From the NCBI GenBank assembly GCA_026419785.1, contig JAODTK010000821.1:248001-312000 (forward strand): a DNA stretch of 64,000 nt, given 5' to 3'. Source of the stretch: Sclerodactyla briareus. Taxonomy: Eukaryota > Echinodermata > Holothuroidea > Dendrochirotida > Sclerodactylidae. Every line of letters begins with the position of its first letter. Positions within the stretch are counted from its first letter, which is position 1. Positions 8,300-21,274 of the stretch are shown piece by piece. Below the pieces are notes generated by a model, which had not been told where the DNA came from, did not search any database, and was given only the letters and a program-made list of their open reading frames with translations. A program made the position numbers and the translations under genes.

Positions 8300-11200
8300 C
8301 TCCCTAACTGTATGTTCACACATATATTGAATCCACCGATGCTAAGAGGTCTGGCATTAACTAAGCACAATGGTGCTGAACGTGAAATCGCTCATATTGA
8401 AAAGTATTTCATTGCAGATGGTCAAAATGCAATGTCATTGCGGGCATTATGAGTGGTAGCAACTCTTGTTTCGCCGCCGGATGTACCACGCTGCCTATTG
8501 GGTGCCTTTAGTGATGTTCTATGCCGTTAGGCCCTCTTTGCCTGTAACATTTTTGCATCATTCCAATCTTCCGGGTCGTTTCCGTTCTTCTGAGGACCCT
8601 GGAAGGTCCTGTGTTTACCCCGGTTTCGCCTTGGATTACCATGCGGTTTTCTTTTTTCTTGGCATGAGGAATACAGGTGGAGTCGGTGCGCCGCAGGCCT
8701 GCCATCACCCCCCAGATAGTGCCTAGGCCCGACCCCGTGGTAGCGCCTGGGGAGGCTGCCTTTTCATATGGCGTAAAATCCCGAGCACCCTCCTCTGCTA
8801 GTTTGCGACTAGGTGTCACCCAGGTCGGTGTTTCAGGGTGCCCACTCGAGTCCGTGCTCTCCGAATTAGTTTTTGTTGGTGTCTTGTCGCTGCCGTGGGT
8901 TTTCCACTCGCCTACTTTGTCCTCCTTCTTTACTACCTTATCAGGTTATTTCAGTTTCTCATACGACACCTACTGCACCCCCTCACGTGACATCTGTTCT
9001 CTTTTTTCTTTCTCTTTCGCTAATATACGTGGTCTCCACCGCATCTCACCGTCCCACCACTCCTTATGGCTCAGCATTCTCATCTACTTTTTTAACCGAA
9101 ACACAGATTAAATCACCTCTTGAGTTAACACATCTCCAGTGTCCAACTATATTCTTCATTTGTTTTCAGTTCAAGCGGGAGTGTGCGCCTTTGTCACTCC
9201 AGCATCCTGTTACCCTCTTATCTGAATTTGATCTCTGTTGTGATGACTTTCCTTCTCTGCTCAAGTCTCTCTTCCTCGCCGGACTAAAGGTGTTCGATTG
9301 TGTTTACCGTTCGCCCAACTGTATCATCACGATGCTCTATTCTCGCATTCACCTCTGCTGTTGATTACTAATTCAACGCTATTAACGACTGTGAACTTGC
9401 TCGACTTGCTGATTTCAATGTGCTAATGCAGAATGGCTCATACACTCTGCGTGTGTCGAAGCTGAGTCTTTTTGCTATTACCAATGGTCCACCCAGCTCA
9501 TCAATTCTCCTACCCGTATCCCTGATCGGGCCTCGATCGTGCTAACTTGTTGGATCTTTTTTTTCTCACTACTCAGCCGCTTATTTACAGTCCAGCCACT
9601 GTCTCTGGCCCTATTGGCTCCTCTGACCCTTGCCTCATTACCCTGTCTCATCAATCCACTCCTTATCAAGCTCCCCACCAAAGGCAGAAACTTGGAACTA
9701 CTCCAAAGCTTACTGGTTTGGTCTTCGGGTTTTTTTTTCATCTTCCTGGGATGAAACTACCTTCTCAATGACCCCCTACTCTGCTTCTGCTATTTCGGAA
9801 AATATTCTTTTAGGAATGAACGCTTTTTTCCCTACACTTCAAGATCAGGCTCCTCTTCACAACCTTCATGGTTCAACCATCAATGTATTACTGCCGTCCA
9901 GGAGAAGAACTGACTTTATCGCGCCTTGGCTATCTTCTCCTTCACTGATTCCCGTCAAGCCATATGTTAACTGCTCCTTAATGTGTGCCTGAGACTCTCG
10001 ATGAGCAAAAATTCTTTCAATTTCACGATGGCTAATAAACTTTCATCCTGCCCTTCTGGTAGTCGTTCATCTTTGGTCGCTGGCCAATCTGTGTCCCAGA
10101 ACTTCTGTACTTCCAATCCTCCGCTGGTCAAACGCTGATGGCTCTTTTGGCTAGTGATTCCACCTCTAAAGCTGATACTTTTTGCCGAGCTATTCTCTTC
10201 TCATTCACTATGAACACAGATGCTCATCCTCCTCCGTCTTTTGCCAGCTTTCGTGAAACATTTGGATTGTTGTTTTCACTACTCGTATGGTCCGCCAAAC
10301 ACTCAATAGATTAGACATTAATAAAGCATTTGGTCCTGATGGCACTCCCCTTCGTCCTCCTGCAGTGTGCCCCCGAACTGCGCCTATCTTAGCAAGCTTT
10401 ACCGCCTTTGTTACTCTATGGGATGCTACCCTTCATGTGTGGAACATGCTCAGGTCTGCCCAGTCCCTAAAAGGGTGACAATCCACCCCTCCAATTACAG
10501 GCCAATCGCCATCACCTCGGTCTCTCCAAAGTATGGAAACTATAAACAGCATGGTTTTGGAACTTTCCTTGAGTTTCACTCTCTCATCCGGGACCACCAG
10601 TATGGTTTTCCGGCATGGCCGATCTACGGGCCCTACTATCTTTTGTCACAATCAGTGGGCCCAAGCCATTGAGTTTTCGGTGAAAGTAGGTCTATTGCCC
10701 TTGATATCTCTCAGGCCTTCGACCGTGTTGGCACGCCGTACTCCTTGCCAATTAACTTCATTTGGTTTCATCCCCCTTCTAACCTCTTGGACTGCCGTTT
10801 TCTCACCGCGCTCTATTCTTTGTTAGGGTTGATGGTGCCCTCTCCGAGACCTTCCCTATCAATACTGGTGTTCCTGAAGGTTGTGTTTTCTCTCCTACAC
10901 TCTTTCTCCTTTTTTATCAATGATCTCTTAGCTCACCTCCTATAGTATTCACCTTTTGCTGATGATTCTACCCTTCACCACTCCTGTGCTTTCCTCGGCC
11001 CGGAAGCTAACGTTTCGTCTCTTCAACCGTTCCCTAGTTGCCATCAGCTGAACAATGATCTGCAGTCTATTTTGAACTGGGGCACTGCTAATCTGGTTAC
11101 CTTCAACAATCTAAAACTCAGAACTTTCTGAGTTCTGGTCGTCCGTGTTTCTGATGCACGTCTCCTTTCATGGCTGACCAGATCCTCCTCAGTCTACTTC

Positions 11201-11885
11201 TCTTAAATATCCTTGGTATGGAAATCACCACAACCTTCCCTGGAACTCTGATATCAAGTCTATCGCTACAAATGCTTCTAGAAAGTTTGGGCTTCTTAAT
11301 CCGCACAAGTAATACTCACCCCAAACAGCTACTTCTGTCTTTACAAAGCCGCAAATTCGTCCTCTAATGGAATATGGTTTGCCATATTTGGGGTGGGGCT
11401 TCACAATCCTCTCAGTGTCCTTGATCTTTCCCGAGAAAGGCCATTCGTCTCATCACGATGATCTCTTACACTCCTCCTTCATCTCTATCCCATCGCAGAT
11501 CTGTATCCTCTCTCTGCCCTCCTTAACCGTTACTTTTATGGTCAATGTTCTTTCTTACTGGGGGATCTGTTCCTCCTTTACTCGAGGTTACCTGCCATAC
11601 TCTTCTTCGTCTTCCAGCCACCCGTTTCGGTGGCATCTTCCACGTCATCGCACAGACCTAGCTCGCTCCTTTTTTTCCCGCACTTCGTGGCTTGTAATAG
11701 GCTTCCTCGAAATGTATTTCCTCCTGTTTTTGACCTTCAGCGGTTCAAGATTAGACATCAACAAGCCTGGATTCTCTCCTCCTTTCTTTTAGTTTCCTTG
11801 TGCTGGGGTTGCCTTTTTGTTTAGGCAATTATGGGTTCGCCCTTCCTCAAGTCACGTTATTTAAAAAAAAACAAAAAAAAAACAT
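8300..11885 (+). mobile_element. Decayed non-LTR retrotransposon (Jockey/CR1-type LINE)
   Basis: A nearly full LINE in which the coding sequence jumps frames every 50-200 bp. In order: an AP-endonuclease-like part (ANIRGLH about 9016, LTETQI about 9092, DFNV about 9413, SGPIGSSD about 9605), then reverse transcriptase blocks (LDINKAFGPDGTP at 10311, HPSNYRPIAITSV at 10486, QYGFRHGRSTG-like at 10598, ALDIS-AFDRVW at 10697, GVP-GCVFSPTLF at 10869, catalytic FADDSTLH at 10953), and a C-terminal region to about 11790. It ends in TTATTT followed by an A-rich tail with one C (11861-11882). The 5' third (8460-8990) probably held ORF1 or the 5' UTR. No target duplication was confirmed. The element cannot make an intact protein as sequenced; some frame breaks may be assembly errors. 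Confidence 0.85.
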
Positions 11886-12684
11886 GTATTTCGAACCAGT
11901 GGTTAAACTATAGTACTGATTAGTAATCAGTAACAGTTTCCTTAACCCATGAAACTCAAGGTAACAGTTAAGAACTGCACAGCAATGTAAGTTGGCACAA
12001 GAGTGCCAATGGATTAAGCACAAAAAATGCACTCACTAAGCTGCTTACCAGCCTATTAAACATGGAACCTACTAACACCTGCTTGGTATTCAGTACATTG
12101 AAGGCACAGGAAACATCCTGACCTTTGGTAGCCTTCATACGGGGAGTAGAAAAACCTATTGTTTTAGATTGAGATCAGCTCATGTTTTTAGTACACATTG
12201 GAAATAGTATTACTTGGGGCCAGAAATCACCTGACTGTGAATGGTAGGCTATGAAGTGGTACGCGGTGTACGTATGAGGTTTGGGAAGAAGAGAAAACAA
12301 TAACAATGCTAACAGTAGGTTAATGGTCTGATGAACTCCACAGAATATAACCTCAAGGGCATGTTCTACTAACCACACTCGGTACACCCCTGAATAAACA
12401 ACTCTGCCATACACGAGAGCACCAATGGGTGCTGTTTCTCAACCACAGAAATGGTGGGATTGAGGTACAAGCCTAAGTTGAAGCCTTTATGCAACCAGTT
12501 TCAGTATGTCATGGGCAACTATTCGGGAGTCTGTGTAATCGAGGCAGTCTAACAGAAGCAAAGATCCGCAGCCTATTGGTTACGGCATTGAACTTGAAAC
12601 CAGAATTATGGTATCCATTCCCTGTAATATTCTTCTGGCAAGGGCCCCATTGACTCTACTTGCTCTCGGCACTCAGTGCCAATT
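11886..12684. other. Intergenic DNA, no gene seen
   Basis: No spliced or long open frame. At 12418 the string AGCACCAATGGGTGCTG matches the start of the composite repeat found at 18417 and 60140, here apparently as a short remnant. Confidence 0.35.
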
Positions 12685-13723
12685 GGGGACCTGTTCAGGT
12701 AATGGATTGGGGGTGACAGTCCGATGTTCATAAGGGTTTTTATTCATAAGGTCCTTTTGTCATAAGGCCCTTTTTATTCATAAGGCCCTTTTGTTTCATA
12801 AGGCCCGTTATTCATAATGGCAGAAAAGTTTCTTTATTCCATAAGGTCCATTTTTCATATCACGACATAAGGTCGGGGGGGGGGCGCTATTCATAATAGT
12901 AAAAACGGTCCTTTATTCATAACAGGAAGGGTCCGTTATTTCATAAAATAGGAAAAAAAGTTCCGTTATTCATAATAGGAAAAGGCGTTATCATAATGAG
13001 AAAGGTCCGATATTCATTGGGAAAAAAAGGTCCGTAATTAATAATAGAAAAAAGGTCCGATCTATAGGAAAAAAGGTCCGTTATTCATATAGTGAAAAGG
13101 TCCGATATTCATAATAGGAAAAAGGTTCCCTTATTCATAATAGGAAAACAAACACCGGTCGTGGATCTTCCAGGGGTCGCAGCTGACAAAAGGGCAGTTT
13201 TAGGGTTTTGGCATCCTTGCCGGCCTCGCATAGGTAGAATTATCTGTTCGGCAAGTATATACTTTGACAGAACACATTATGAATAACGGACGCTTTTTCC
13301 TATTATGAAATAACGACCTCTTTTGCTATTATGAATAACAGACCCTTTTCACTATTATGAATAACGGGCCTTTTCTGCGATTATGAATAACGGACCTCTT
13401 TTGCTATTCTGAATACGTCCCCTTCGCTTCTATGAATTCGGACCCTTTTCGCATTAATGAAATAGGACCTTTTTTACTATTATATAGCGGACTTCTGTGC
13501 TCTTTATGAATAACAGACCCCTTGTGATAATTATGAAAAAATGGGCCTTTGTTGGTCAGTATGAATATCGGACTTAGACAAAGACCCTTTTTTAGTAGGA
13601 ATATCGGACCTTTTTGGCATATGAATAACGGACCCTTTTTCCGAAAATTTGCACGTTATGATAACAGGCTATGAACAGGGGCTCTATGAAAAAAGCCTTA
13701 TGAACACCTTCGGGCAGGTCCCC
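12685..13723. mobile_element. TU-like foldback element with inverted tandem-repeat arms
   Basis: The left arm (about 12725-13145) is an array of roughly 20-25-bp units of the type TTATTCATAATAGGAAAAAGG + TCCG; the right arm (about 13275-13700) is the same unit in reverse complement (CGGACC..TTTTTCCTATTATGAATAA). The outer ends match in inverted orientation: GGGGACCTG at 12685 and CAGGTCCCC at 13715-13723, followed on both sides by GTTCATAAGG-type sequence. The arms flank a ~130-bp non-repetitive centre (13146-13275). This is the architecture of Drosophila FB and sea-urchin TU foldback transposons. No transposase frame is present. A target duplication was not found. Confidence 0.75.
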
Positions 13724-14080
13724 GGATGGGGACACATGGTGGGCTGTCAAAGTGGGTAGCTGTCATTGACGAATGTGGCACTTGAAGTACAGCATGTCTT
13801 TATCCAGGTTACCACTTGATCGGCGAGTAATGTAATGTGCACTAAAATCGCATTAAGCTACTGTACTACGAGATGGTGAATCAGTTAGAAGACAAAAGTT
13901 AATGAGACTCATCGGCCCACTCACCCATCTTTGATTAGGGTCGGAACATATGTTGATGGTCATGCGTCTTGTGTACTACCAGCATTTCCCCTCAGATCAG
14001 CACCATCAGTGCCTCCATCTTGCGGCCTACCGCGTCATCCTCGTCTTGTGTCCTGGACTCCACCATTGTCCTTGAGATAG
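13724..14080. other. Intergenic DNA, nothing recognised
   Basis: No repeat or spliced ORF seen. Confidence 0.3.
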
Positions 14081-14620
14081 TCGTTGTTTCGATCCATACC
14101 TCCTATGGCGGAGTTATTTTCTGCGACAGTTCTCCTGATCCTGCCTGTCACAATCTCCACTTGGTTTTCTGTAGCCATTATTCAGCAGCACATCGTTGTT
14201 ACGGACTATAGGTGGTACACTCTTCAAATCTTCGCTTTGGTTGACATTTATGAGCTTGATTTTTCCATTTTCAAATGATCTACCATGTCGACGGTCGTTG
14301 TTATGGAGTTTCGCCTCTGCCTGCTTCAAGAGTGGCCAAATGTTTCGTGTCTTCCTCACTTCAGCACTCTTCATTGGCTGTCGTCGTTTTGTGCTTTTGC
14401 GGATTTTTGGGGGGGGGGGGCCCTTTTGCCATGTCTGATGATGATGTCTTGTACATGCTGGTCTTAGCACTAGAAGAGTGTATACTCTGACCAGAGCTCG
14501 CCTGCTTTGTTGCGAGCACTGACTTGAGGCCGATTGGGGCACAACCTCCAGGTAGGCCGATGCCAGGTCCAGGAGCTCTTTGCGGTTCTATGATTGCCAA
14601 TATTCTTTTCATGACTATTC
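14050..14620 (-). pseudogene. Unidentified coding-like block with frame changes
   Basis: On the minus strand successive frames read like one protein: KELLDLASAYLEVVPQS (about 14580-14530), then a Ser/Lys-rich part ending MAKGPPPPK (to about 14410), then KRRQPMKSAEVRKTRN and WPLLKQAEAKLHNNDRR (to about 14290), then MATENQVEIVTGRIRR and TVAENNSAIGGMDRNN (about 14190-14090). One frame change coincides with a run of 12 Gs (14409-14420), an obvious site for a sequencing indel. No start, stop or splice site could be fixed and no family is recognised. It may be an exon of a host gene or an old transposon ORF. Confidence 0.4.
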
Positions 14621-16890
14621 TGGAGCCCGCCAGATTCTGTCCACTTCCATTCCTAACACGTTCGGTTGGTTGAAGTTTCTCAGTGTCAGTTGAATCAGTG
14701 ACATTGCAGTGCTTGGCGATGAGGTTTGGAGAACGGAATCAGTTACGGACGGGAAAAGCCTTTGTCAGTTGAATCATCTGCGACTCTCTCTCCCAGCAAG
14801 CCAGACTCCACTTCACTTAGAAGATTCTGGTAACATAACAAATTCAAGAGAAGGTTAGGCGGGAACAGTAAAGATGGTTCGTTTTTTTATGCAGAGGGGT
14901 GAAAGAAATGAAAGCATAATGCTTAACGTCTTTCTTTGTCTTATATAGGTCCTATCGTAGATTTTTTTTTATGTGAGTAGGGATTAGTCCACGAACGCTC
15001 CAAGAATTCTTTCTAGAAACATTATGAAATACAGACGAGACAGCAAACTGTTCCTACTAATCAACCCACCTTAATATATGGACTGCAAGAAACGGCTTTC
15101 ATATGGAAAATTCCAAATAAACCTCATGAGGGGAACAAAAAGACCGATTACACACTCAGAAGAATATGGTTAAAAAAAAATTTAGAAGGTAGATGGAACA
15201 GGAAAGAGTGCCTTGTGTGTTTGTTTTTATGCAGGGGGGTGAAAGAAATGGAGAATGCCCAAAGCATTGTCATATAGGCCTAATAGGTTATAGCAATGAT
15301 AAATTTCATGGAATAGGGATTACTTCCACAAACTCTCATAGAATTTTTCAGGAAACTGATATGATGAAACCCAGCGGACAGCGTCACAGCACACAGTCTT
15401 TACTGTTCTATCCACCAGTTGGTTCTGATCGGGGCTGCAAGGGACTGATGAAATTTCCTTATTAGAATCATTCTATAGACTCATTAATAAAGGGAACAAC
15501 CGCATGCATCAATACCTTTCTACTAGGCTTCGAGAGGTCTAAAGTGACTGAAATATTTCAAACGTACAAAATTTGCAACAACAAAAAAATTATGAAGAAT
15601 TGATATGGACACCAAAGTTGGACCAAAACATTTGCCATGATCTAAAAATGCATATATCTGGTATGAATTCCATGGAAAACAATTTGCTTAAAATCCAAGA
15701 TGGTTCAATCAAAGCCGGTCACGCCTGCCACGTTGTGTGATCTTTGGGAGACATTGTTTGCCGCAATGTTTTCGGTCATTTGGACATGTGGTGGAAAAGT
15801 TATTGTGATAGACAGAAAAAAACTTCTGTAAGCAGCCGCGAAGCCAAAATGATTATTATACCTGCACAGTAGATATAATGAGTTTTTTACTGGACACTGT
15901 CAACGTTATTCAAGAGCTAAGCAGCTACAGTTTGTGGATATGCCGCTCAATGGACCATGGACCTGAAGATCCGAAACACATGTACCATTCATAGTCAAGA
16001 ATAATACTGGAAAATTTTCATGTCATTTCAATATGGATGTAGGAGAAGCTGCTTTGGACCGTTCAACTGGCGAATGGTGCGAAATTGATATGTAGATGAC
16101 CGACAGCTCAAAACCATGGAAAACCTGGTAGTACATTCTCATGGTCCGCATGTAGAAGGTCGCCCATTGACTTATAAATGCTTAATATTGCAACATTCTA
16201 GCAGAATATAAGCATATTCATAGTTGAAAATCAATGAAATTATTCTTTCATTATTTTGTGAATAAATTTGTAAGGTTTCCATTACATCCCATGTTAGCTC
16301 TTTGTCACTAGGTTGGTAAACAAGACATGTTTTGGATTTGATTTGTTTAACACAGGGTCCCTGGTTATTCTTGTGAGTCGTGGACAGAACAGAACACATT
16401 GGGCATTAGCAGAATTATTTCCTTCTCACACGCGATCGCCTGAAATCTTCTGAGTTCAAGTTTCCTAAATATACATATATAAGCACCAAACTGCAGACGT
16501 CATGTTTACATGACTATTGTACTATAGGCATGTATGAATTTTCACCCCAGAGTCCCTGGATAAGAAATGATCTGTCTTGAGGGCTCTGGGTGCAGGTAGC
16601 ATTACATCCGGGACACCTGCGTCGGTGCTGCAATCTGGAAGTGTAAAAGAGAATTGGTGACACTTACTGACCTTACCTTTACAGCTTCTGTCTGTTCCCT
16701 ATTGCCTTTCAAGTCCCTGCTTCAATCCTCCAAGACCCCATCATCATAAGCCTGGGCAGGGACAGCAGTCTCTTCTCTCAGCACTTCCTGGGGGCAGGAC
16801 GGGGTATGGCATACGGCCGAAGAAGCTTGCCAAGCTCATGGATAGAGAGCAAATGCGGCAGTCTCCTGACTCTACGTAACTCTGCCATTC
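14621..16890. other. Intergenic DNA with a diverged direct duplication
   Basis: About 14869-15020 and 15190-15365 are diverged direct copies (shared TTTTTATGCAG.GGGGTGAAAGAAATG and later AGGGATTA.TCCAC.AAC). Nothing else is recognised up to 16890; no gene is supported. Confidence 0.4.
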
Positions 16891-16911
16891 CTTCAGAGCG
16901 ACAGGCTGATG

Positions 16912-17212
16912 ATGAAGGATCCAAATGTGTGATGCGACAGGCCATTACAATAGCTAACCCGCATTGGCAAGTGTCGTATCGCACTGATGGGAGTGATAGA
17001 GGCCGTTTGCAGCCAGGCGGAGGACTCGAGACGGAGGGCTATACAGACTCTTGACCGGGGCCTCGAAGTCCCTATCTTTGACATGGTTGCTTGTTTGAAG
17101 GATACTAATGTGTGATGAAGAGCATGCCATTAGCAATAGGGGCTAACATGCATGGGCCATGTGTTATATTGCACTGATAGAGGCAGTTTGCAGCCAAGGC
17201 TAAGACTCTTAC
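16912..17212. repeat. Tandem duplication, period ~184 bp
   Basis: The segment at 16912-17034 recurs, diverged, at 17096-17212. Shared blocks include AATGTGTGATG, GCATTGG-like, GTGT..TAT.GCACTGAT and GAGGC.GTTTGCAGCCA. No coding frame survives in both copies. Confidence 0.7.
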
Positions 17213-18416
17213 AGTCCCTGCTTGAGTCCCTATTTCACAAGACGTCTAAGGTTATACCAGTAATAATGGATCCCCCCTGGTCCCCCACCACCACACCGAC
17301 CCCTGGAAAGAATCAAGAATACCCACTTCCAAATTCTAGGAAAATTCAGACCGCATTACCATCCTGATAAAGAGGGAGTGAATCTAGAATAAAGAATTAG
17401 GTGAGTAGCTCGAACCAGACAAATATTCAATAGTGAAATCTTGGTTATGATGGGTTGGACTGTTGTGCATTGGTTACAGTTTTGCTACACAATGGTTCCT
17501 CTGTAATTAGTATTCGGTTCTTAAAAAAGTTAAAATAGGTGATCAGATGTATGTCATCAGATTCATCAAGGGACATAAGAGTAGCAACCAATTTGAATAA
17601 TGTGGACAGATCTAGATAGATACGTAAGTTGATAGAACATGCCAATGTACAATAGCTCACCCAGCCAAATGGCTGGTCAAGTACCTTGCTGAAGGTCAAT
17701 TTGAAAATTGTAATATGACGCATGTCTGGAATTTGAACTATTGGTACAAGATTAGATGAAATTCATATATTTCATGACTTTGACCTTTCACGACTTAGGA
17801 CCTCAAATGCTCTTACCTCTCAGTACATCCATGCTATTCAAAGGTACTTTGCTCCTAGGCTAAAAATGGTTGGTTTTAAGAGGATAGTATTGAGGGTGGC
17901 CGACCTTCAATGCCAACCCCTAATAACCTCCAACATCAGGAACCTCTCTTAGGAGGACAGGCTATTGCCCATGCAGCAAGCAAGATATCCCTCTCTCCTA
18001 CCAACCACCATGTCAGCGAGAGACAAGTGTCAATGCGGCCAGAGGTGGGTCAAGGGGCAATCGGTCCCTCGCGAGACCCACGGTCCGGAGTAATCAAGGT
18101 CAAGTACAGTACCTTGCTCAAGGGTATGAACGAAAAAATGTGATCTGTTTGCACATATGGACTTTGACTTGCAGTCATACAATATTGAGTTTCAAATTGT
18201 TACGACTGAGCTCTAGTCAACAGTATAATACCGATAGGGCACCATCGTCCTAGATGAGGACTAGTTGTTGACAGGGAATATTGAAAGTTGTCAAAAAGTA
18301 TCATCAATGACCACAGAAATGATCAGAGATGTGACATGCCAAAAACTCAACAGTTCCAAGAACAAACAGAAAATGTAATACATGTAAAAATACTGGCTGG
18401 AGTTACAAAGACAACT
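17213..18416. other. Intergenic DNA, no gene seen
   Basis: Contains two short AAGTACCTTGCT-type strings (about 17680 and 18100), a motif common in old repeats. No supported gene or intact element. Confidence 0.3.
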
Positions 18417-20900
18417 AGAGCACCAATGGTGCTGTAGCTCAAACCGCCTGAATGTACCAAGAACAAATGTAAAAATTTGTGACTAAATGTTCAACATCAT
18501 CAGGCCCAAAAAAGGAAATTACAAAATGGCCTATTGTGCTCCGGTCGACTTCGACTTTGATCTTCATAGGGCCGAAGATGTCTTAGCAGTCATTGAACTT
18601 GTTACTCAGTTAGGTCAAATCCATCAAAGAATGGTCAATTGAGAGGAAAAAAGGCAATTTCACACAGTGGCCTATTATTGTGCCTTTTTGACCTTGACCT
18701 TCATAAGGTCAAGATGTCCCAGTTCAGTGTGGAACATTTGTGTATGATTTCAATTTTCAGAATGATCGAAATGACCACTAGTTGAAACACCCTACATGTT
18801 TTCAATGGTCTAATGGTAATACTGAACAAAAATGATCATCCAATTTATACTAAGGAGAATAGGCCGCTGGGTCAGGATAAAAAAATAGTAGGAATGACTG
18901 GCAATGTAGTCTGTCTCTGTAAGATGTTTGCAAAGGGCCATCACAAAAATTGGCGAAATGATTAATAGAATAATAGTGGCAACCTGCGAATCATGTTGTC
19001 CCATTCTTGGAAGAAATGGAATGGAGGTGCACCTTACATGGAATGAAATAAGAAATAATTATGTATATGACTCAGCTTTAACTTGGATGGAGAGCAGGGA
19101 TGTGTTCAAATATTGAATGGTACAGATAACCACCATAGGCTGCCAGGTAGTTTCCAATCCCATGGCCCAGCCTACTGCCAGATAGTGTAGGTCCATTGAC
19201 TACCAAGACTACAGACCTAATGAACTCATCAAAACCAGTAACCTTTCAATAACCCCATTTCAATGCACTGTTGCATGAACCAAGCCTTTTATATGTACTC
19301 AATAATACAACTACCCTGGCTGACTAAGTGATGATAAATTTATGAACAGTCCAAGGTTGTCCCTCTCACCAACTTCCCTATTCCAAGAAAATTAGACAAT
19401 GGCGGCTATTCATTTATGTGTACACAGAGTGAACAGAAGCTCTTCTCTGCTTTAGAATGACCTACTAGACAATGGATTGACCAGAGAAGGGTGACAAACT
19501 TAAGCTAGAATAGAATACAAGTAGTTAGGCTGGGTTCGCAGGATTTAAGGAAATGGAATACAAGTCAATGAATCAATATTCAATACTGGGTAATGAAAAA
19601 AAGTGTGACATGCATGACAAATTCAAATAAGTTTATAAATATGGGTAGTTTGGGTACCAGTGACAGGCAACTGCAGGTTAAGTTTAATTCACCTGGCCAT
19701 CAAATGAAAACCAGCTTATCACATCTGGTCTATTTTGGTTGTAATAAATGCTGCATACAATGAAATTTCAATGTCAATTCATAATTTACGAAAATATGCA
19801 CTATTTTGGGGTGCAAATTATGACATTTTGAAATACCCTTTAATGACTTTCAACCTGAACCATCAGGTACCATCATTCTGTGATAACACTGATGGAGTTC
19901 ATTGTAATCCGACTAAATCTGTAGAGGGAGAAGAATTTTGCAGACTTTTGCAGTTTCCACATCATGATAGTTCATTAAGCACCTTTAACAACTTTTGACC
20001 AGAAAAGTCTGTAGTTATGGCTATTCCATCATTATGATCGAACATCAGCACTATGCACCAAAATTTGTTAGGATGAGAAGCTTTTTGCGTGATTGCACAG
20101 GATGAGCCCTCGGGCGCACACTGGACCTTGGGCCAGAAGTTTGCGAACACCACCGATGGACCACAACCCAAGGAGCATTGCAATTAAAAATCAATTGAAA
20201 GTTGTAGGAGGAGATGCATTTCAAGTACATTGTGTGTAATTTCATGATATGGACCCTCGGCCCGATGCATGACCCCTTCGGATGAAAAATTCCTGAAAAC
20301 CCAGAAGGTATGGCTGTTAGACCACCATTATGATAGTACTGATGAGCACCAAAATTCATAGAGAGGCATTTTGTGTAATTACACATGATGGGGTCCAGCG
20401 CCCACACTGGGCCTTGGGTCCTAAATACTTTTGGCACCCTGCAGGTACAACTATTGGACCATCATGATGACCAAACATCAGCACTGTTCAACAACATTTG
20501 TAGGAGATACAAGATTTTGCGGTATTTTCATTATGGGCCTAAAGGCCCCGGAATTCCCAAACAACCTATTAGCCCTCTACTCAAGAACCAGTACAGGTAA
20601 CTTTGAAGAAAATCAATTGAAGCTTGTGGGAGGAGATGCATTTCAAGTACCATTGTGTGAATTTCATGGAACGGGCCCTTGGACCCAAATGGGATCTTGG
20701 ACCAAAAATGCCTGAACACCTCTAAGATATAGCTGTTAGACCATCATTATGACCAAATGTCAGCACTGTGCACCAGAATTTGCAAGAGGAGAAGCATTTG
20801 CATTCAAATTCCACATAAAGGCTGACCCCAGGGCCCACTAAAGGACCGCTCAAAAAATCCTTGGCAAAAATCCTGAAAATTATGAGGAAGAATAATGCAA
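18417..20900. repeat. Composite dispersed repeat, copy 1
   Basis: Starts with GAGCACCAATGGTGCTG, a small hairpin, followed by TAGCTCAAACCGCC and TGTACCAAGAAC. About 18417-18740 aligns with 60140-60480, and 20000-20900 aligns with 60590-61870. The second part is a tandem array with ~150- and ~300-bp periodicity; each unit carries AGGAGATGCATTTCAAGTA, TGTGTGAAATTTCAT, GGGCCC-type and ATTATGACC.AA.ATCAGCACTGTGCAC segments. Roughly 1.2 kb (18750-19990) present here has no counterpart in copy 2. The many short ORFs in the array come from the repeat. Confidence 0.7.
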
Positions 20901-21249
20901 AATCTAACATTGATATTCAAAAACATAATGACAAACTGTGCTGTCTTTTTGGTCAATGTCCAAATTCGCCAATATGACTAAGCTGTGCCTGCTGGATGGC
21001 TATCAGCAAATGTGTCACTCATCACAGGAGAACATGCAGCACTTGCCCGGCACGGTCTGCAAATATGGTGGAAATTGTGATGATTTTGGAATGCATTTGA
21101 AAAATACTTTATGCCTAACTGCTGTCTGGAAAATTATTATGGTCTCCAAATAGTAGGTAGGCGGAGAGTCTACGTAGGGTTATATTGATTGTTTAGGTCA
21201 TTTATTCTGTTGTTTTGCAGTGTTACACATCTACAATGTGGTTCTCCAT
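20901..21249. other. Intergenic DNA, nothing recognised
   Basis: No repeat, spliced exon or element boundary identified. Confidence 0.3.
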
Positions 21250-21274
21250 TCTGATTGGGACTTCTCAGATTTTT

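Noticed and set aside
8677-9111. 144-codon plus-strand ORF as a host gene
   Set aside because: It overlaps the endonuclease region of the LINE and shares its frame-jumping pattern.
20051-20437. 128-codon minus-strand ORF
   Set aside because: Lies in the composite tandem repeat; equivalent frames in other units are broken.
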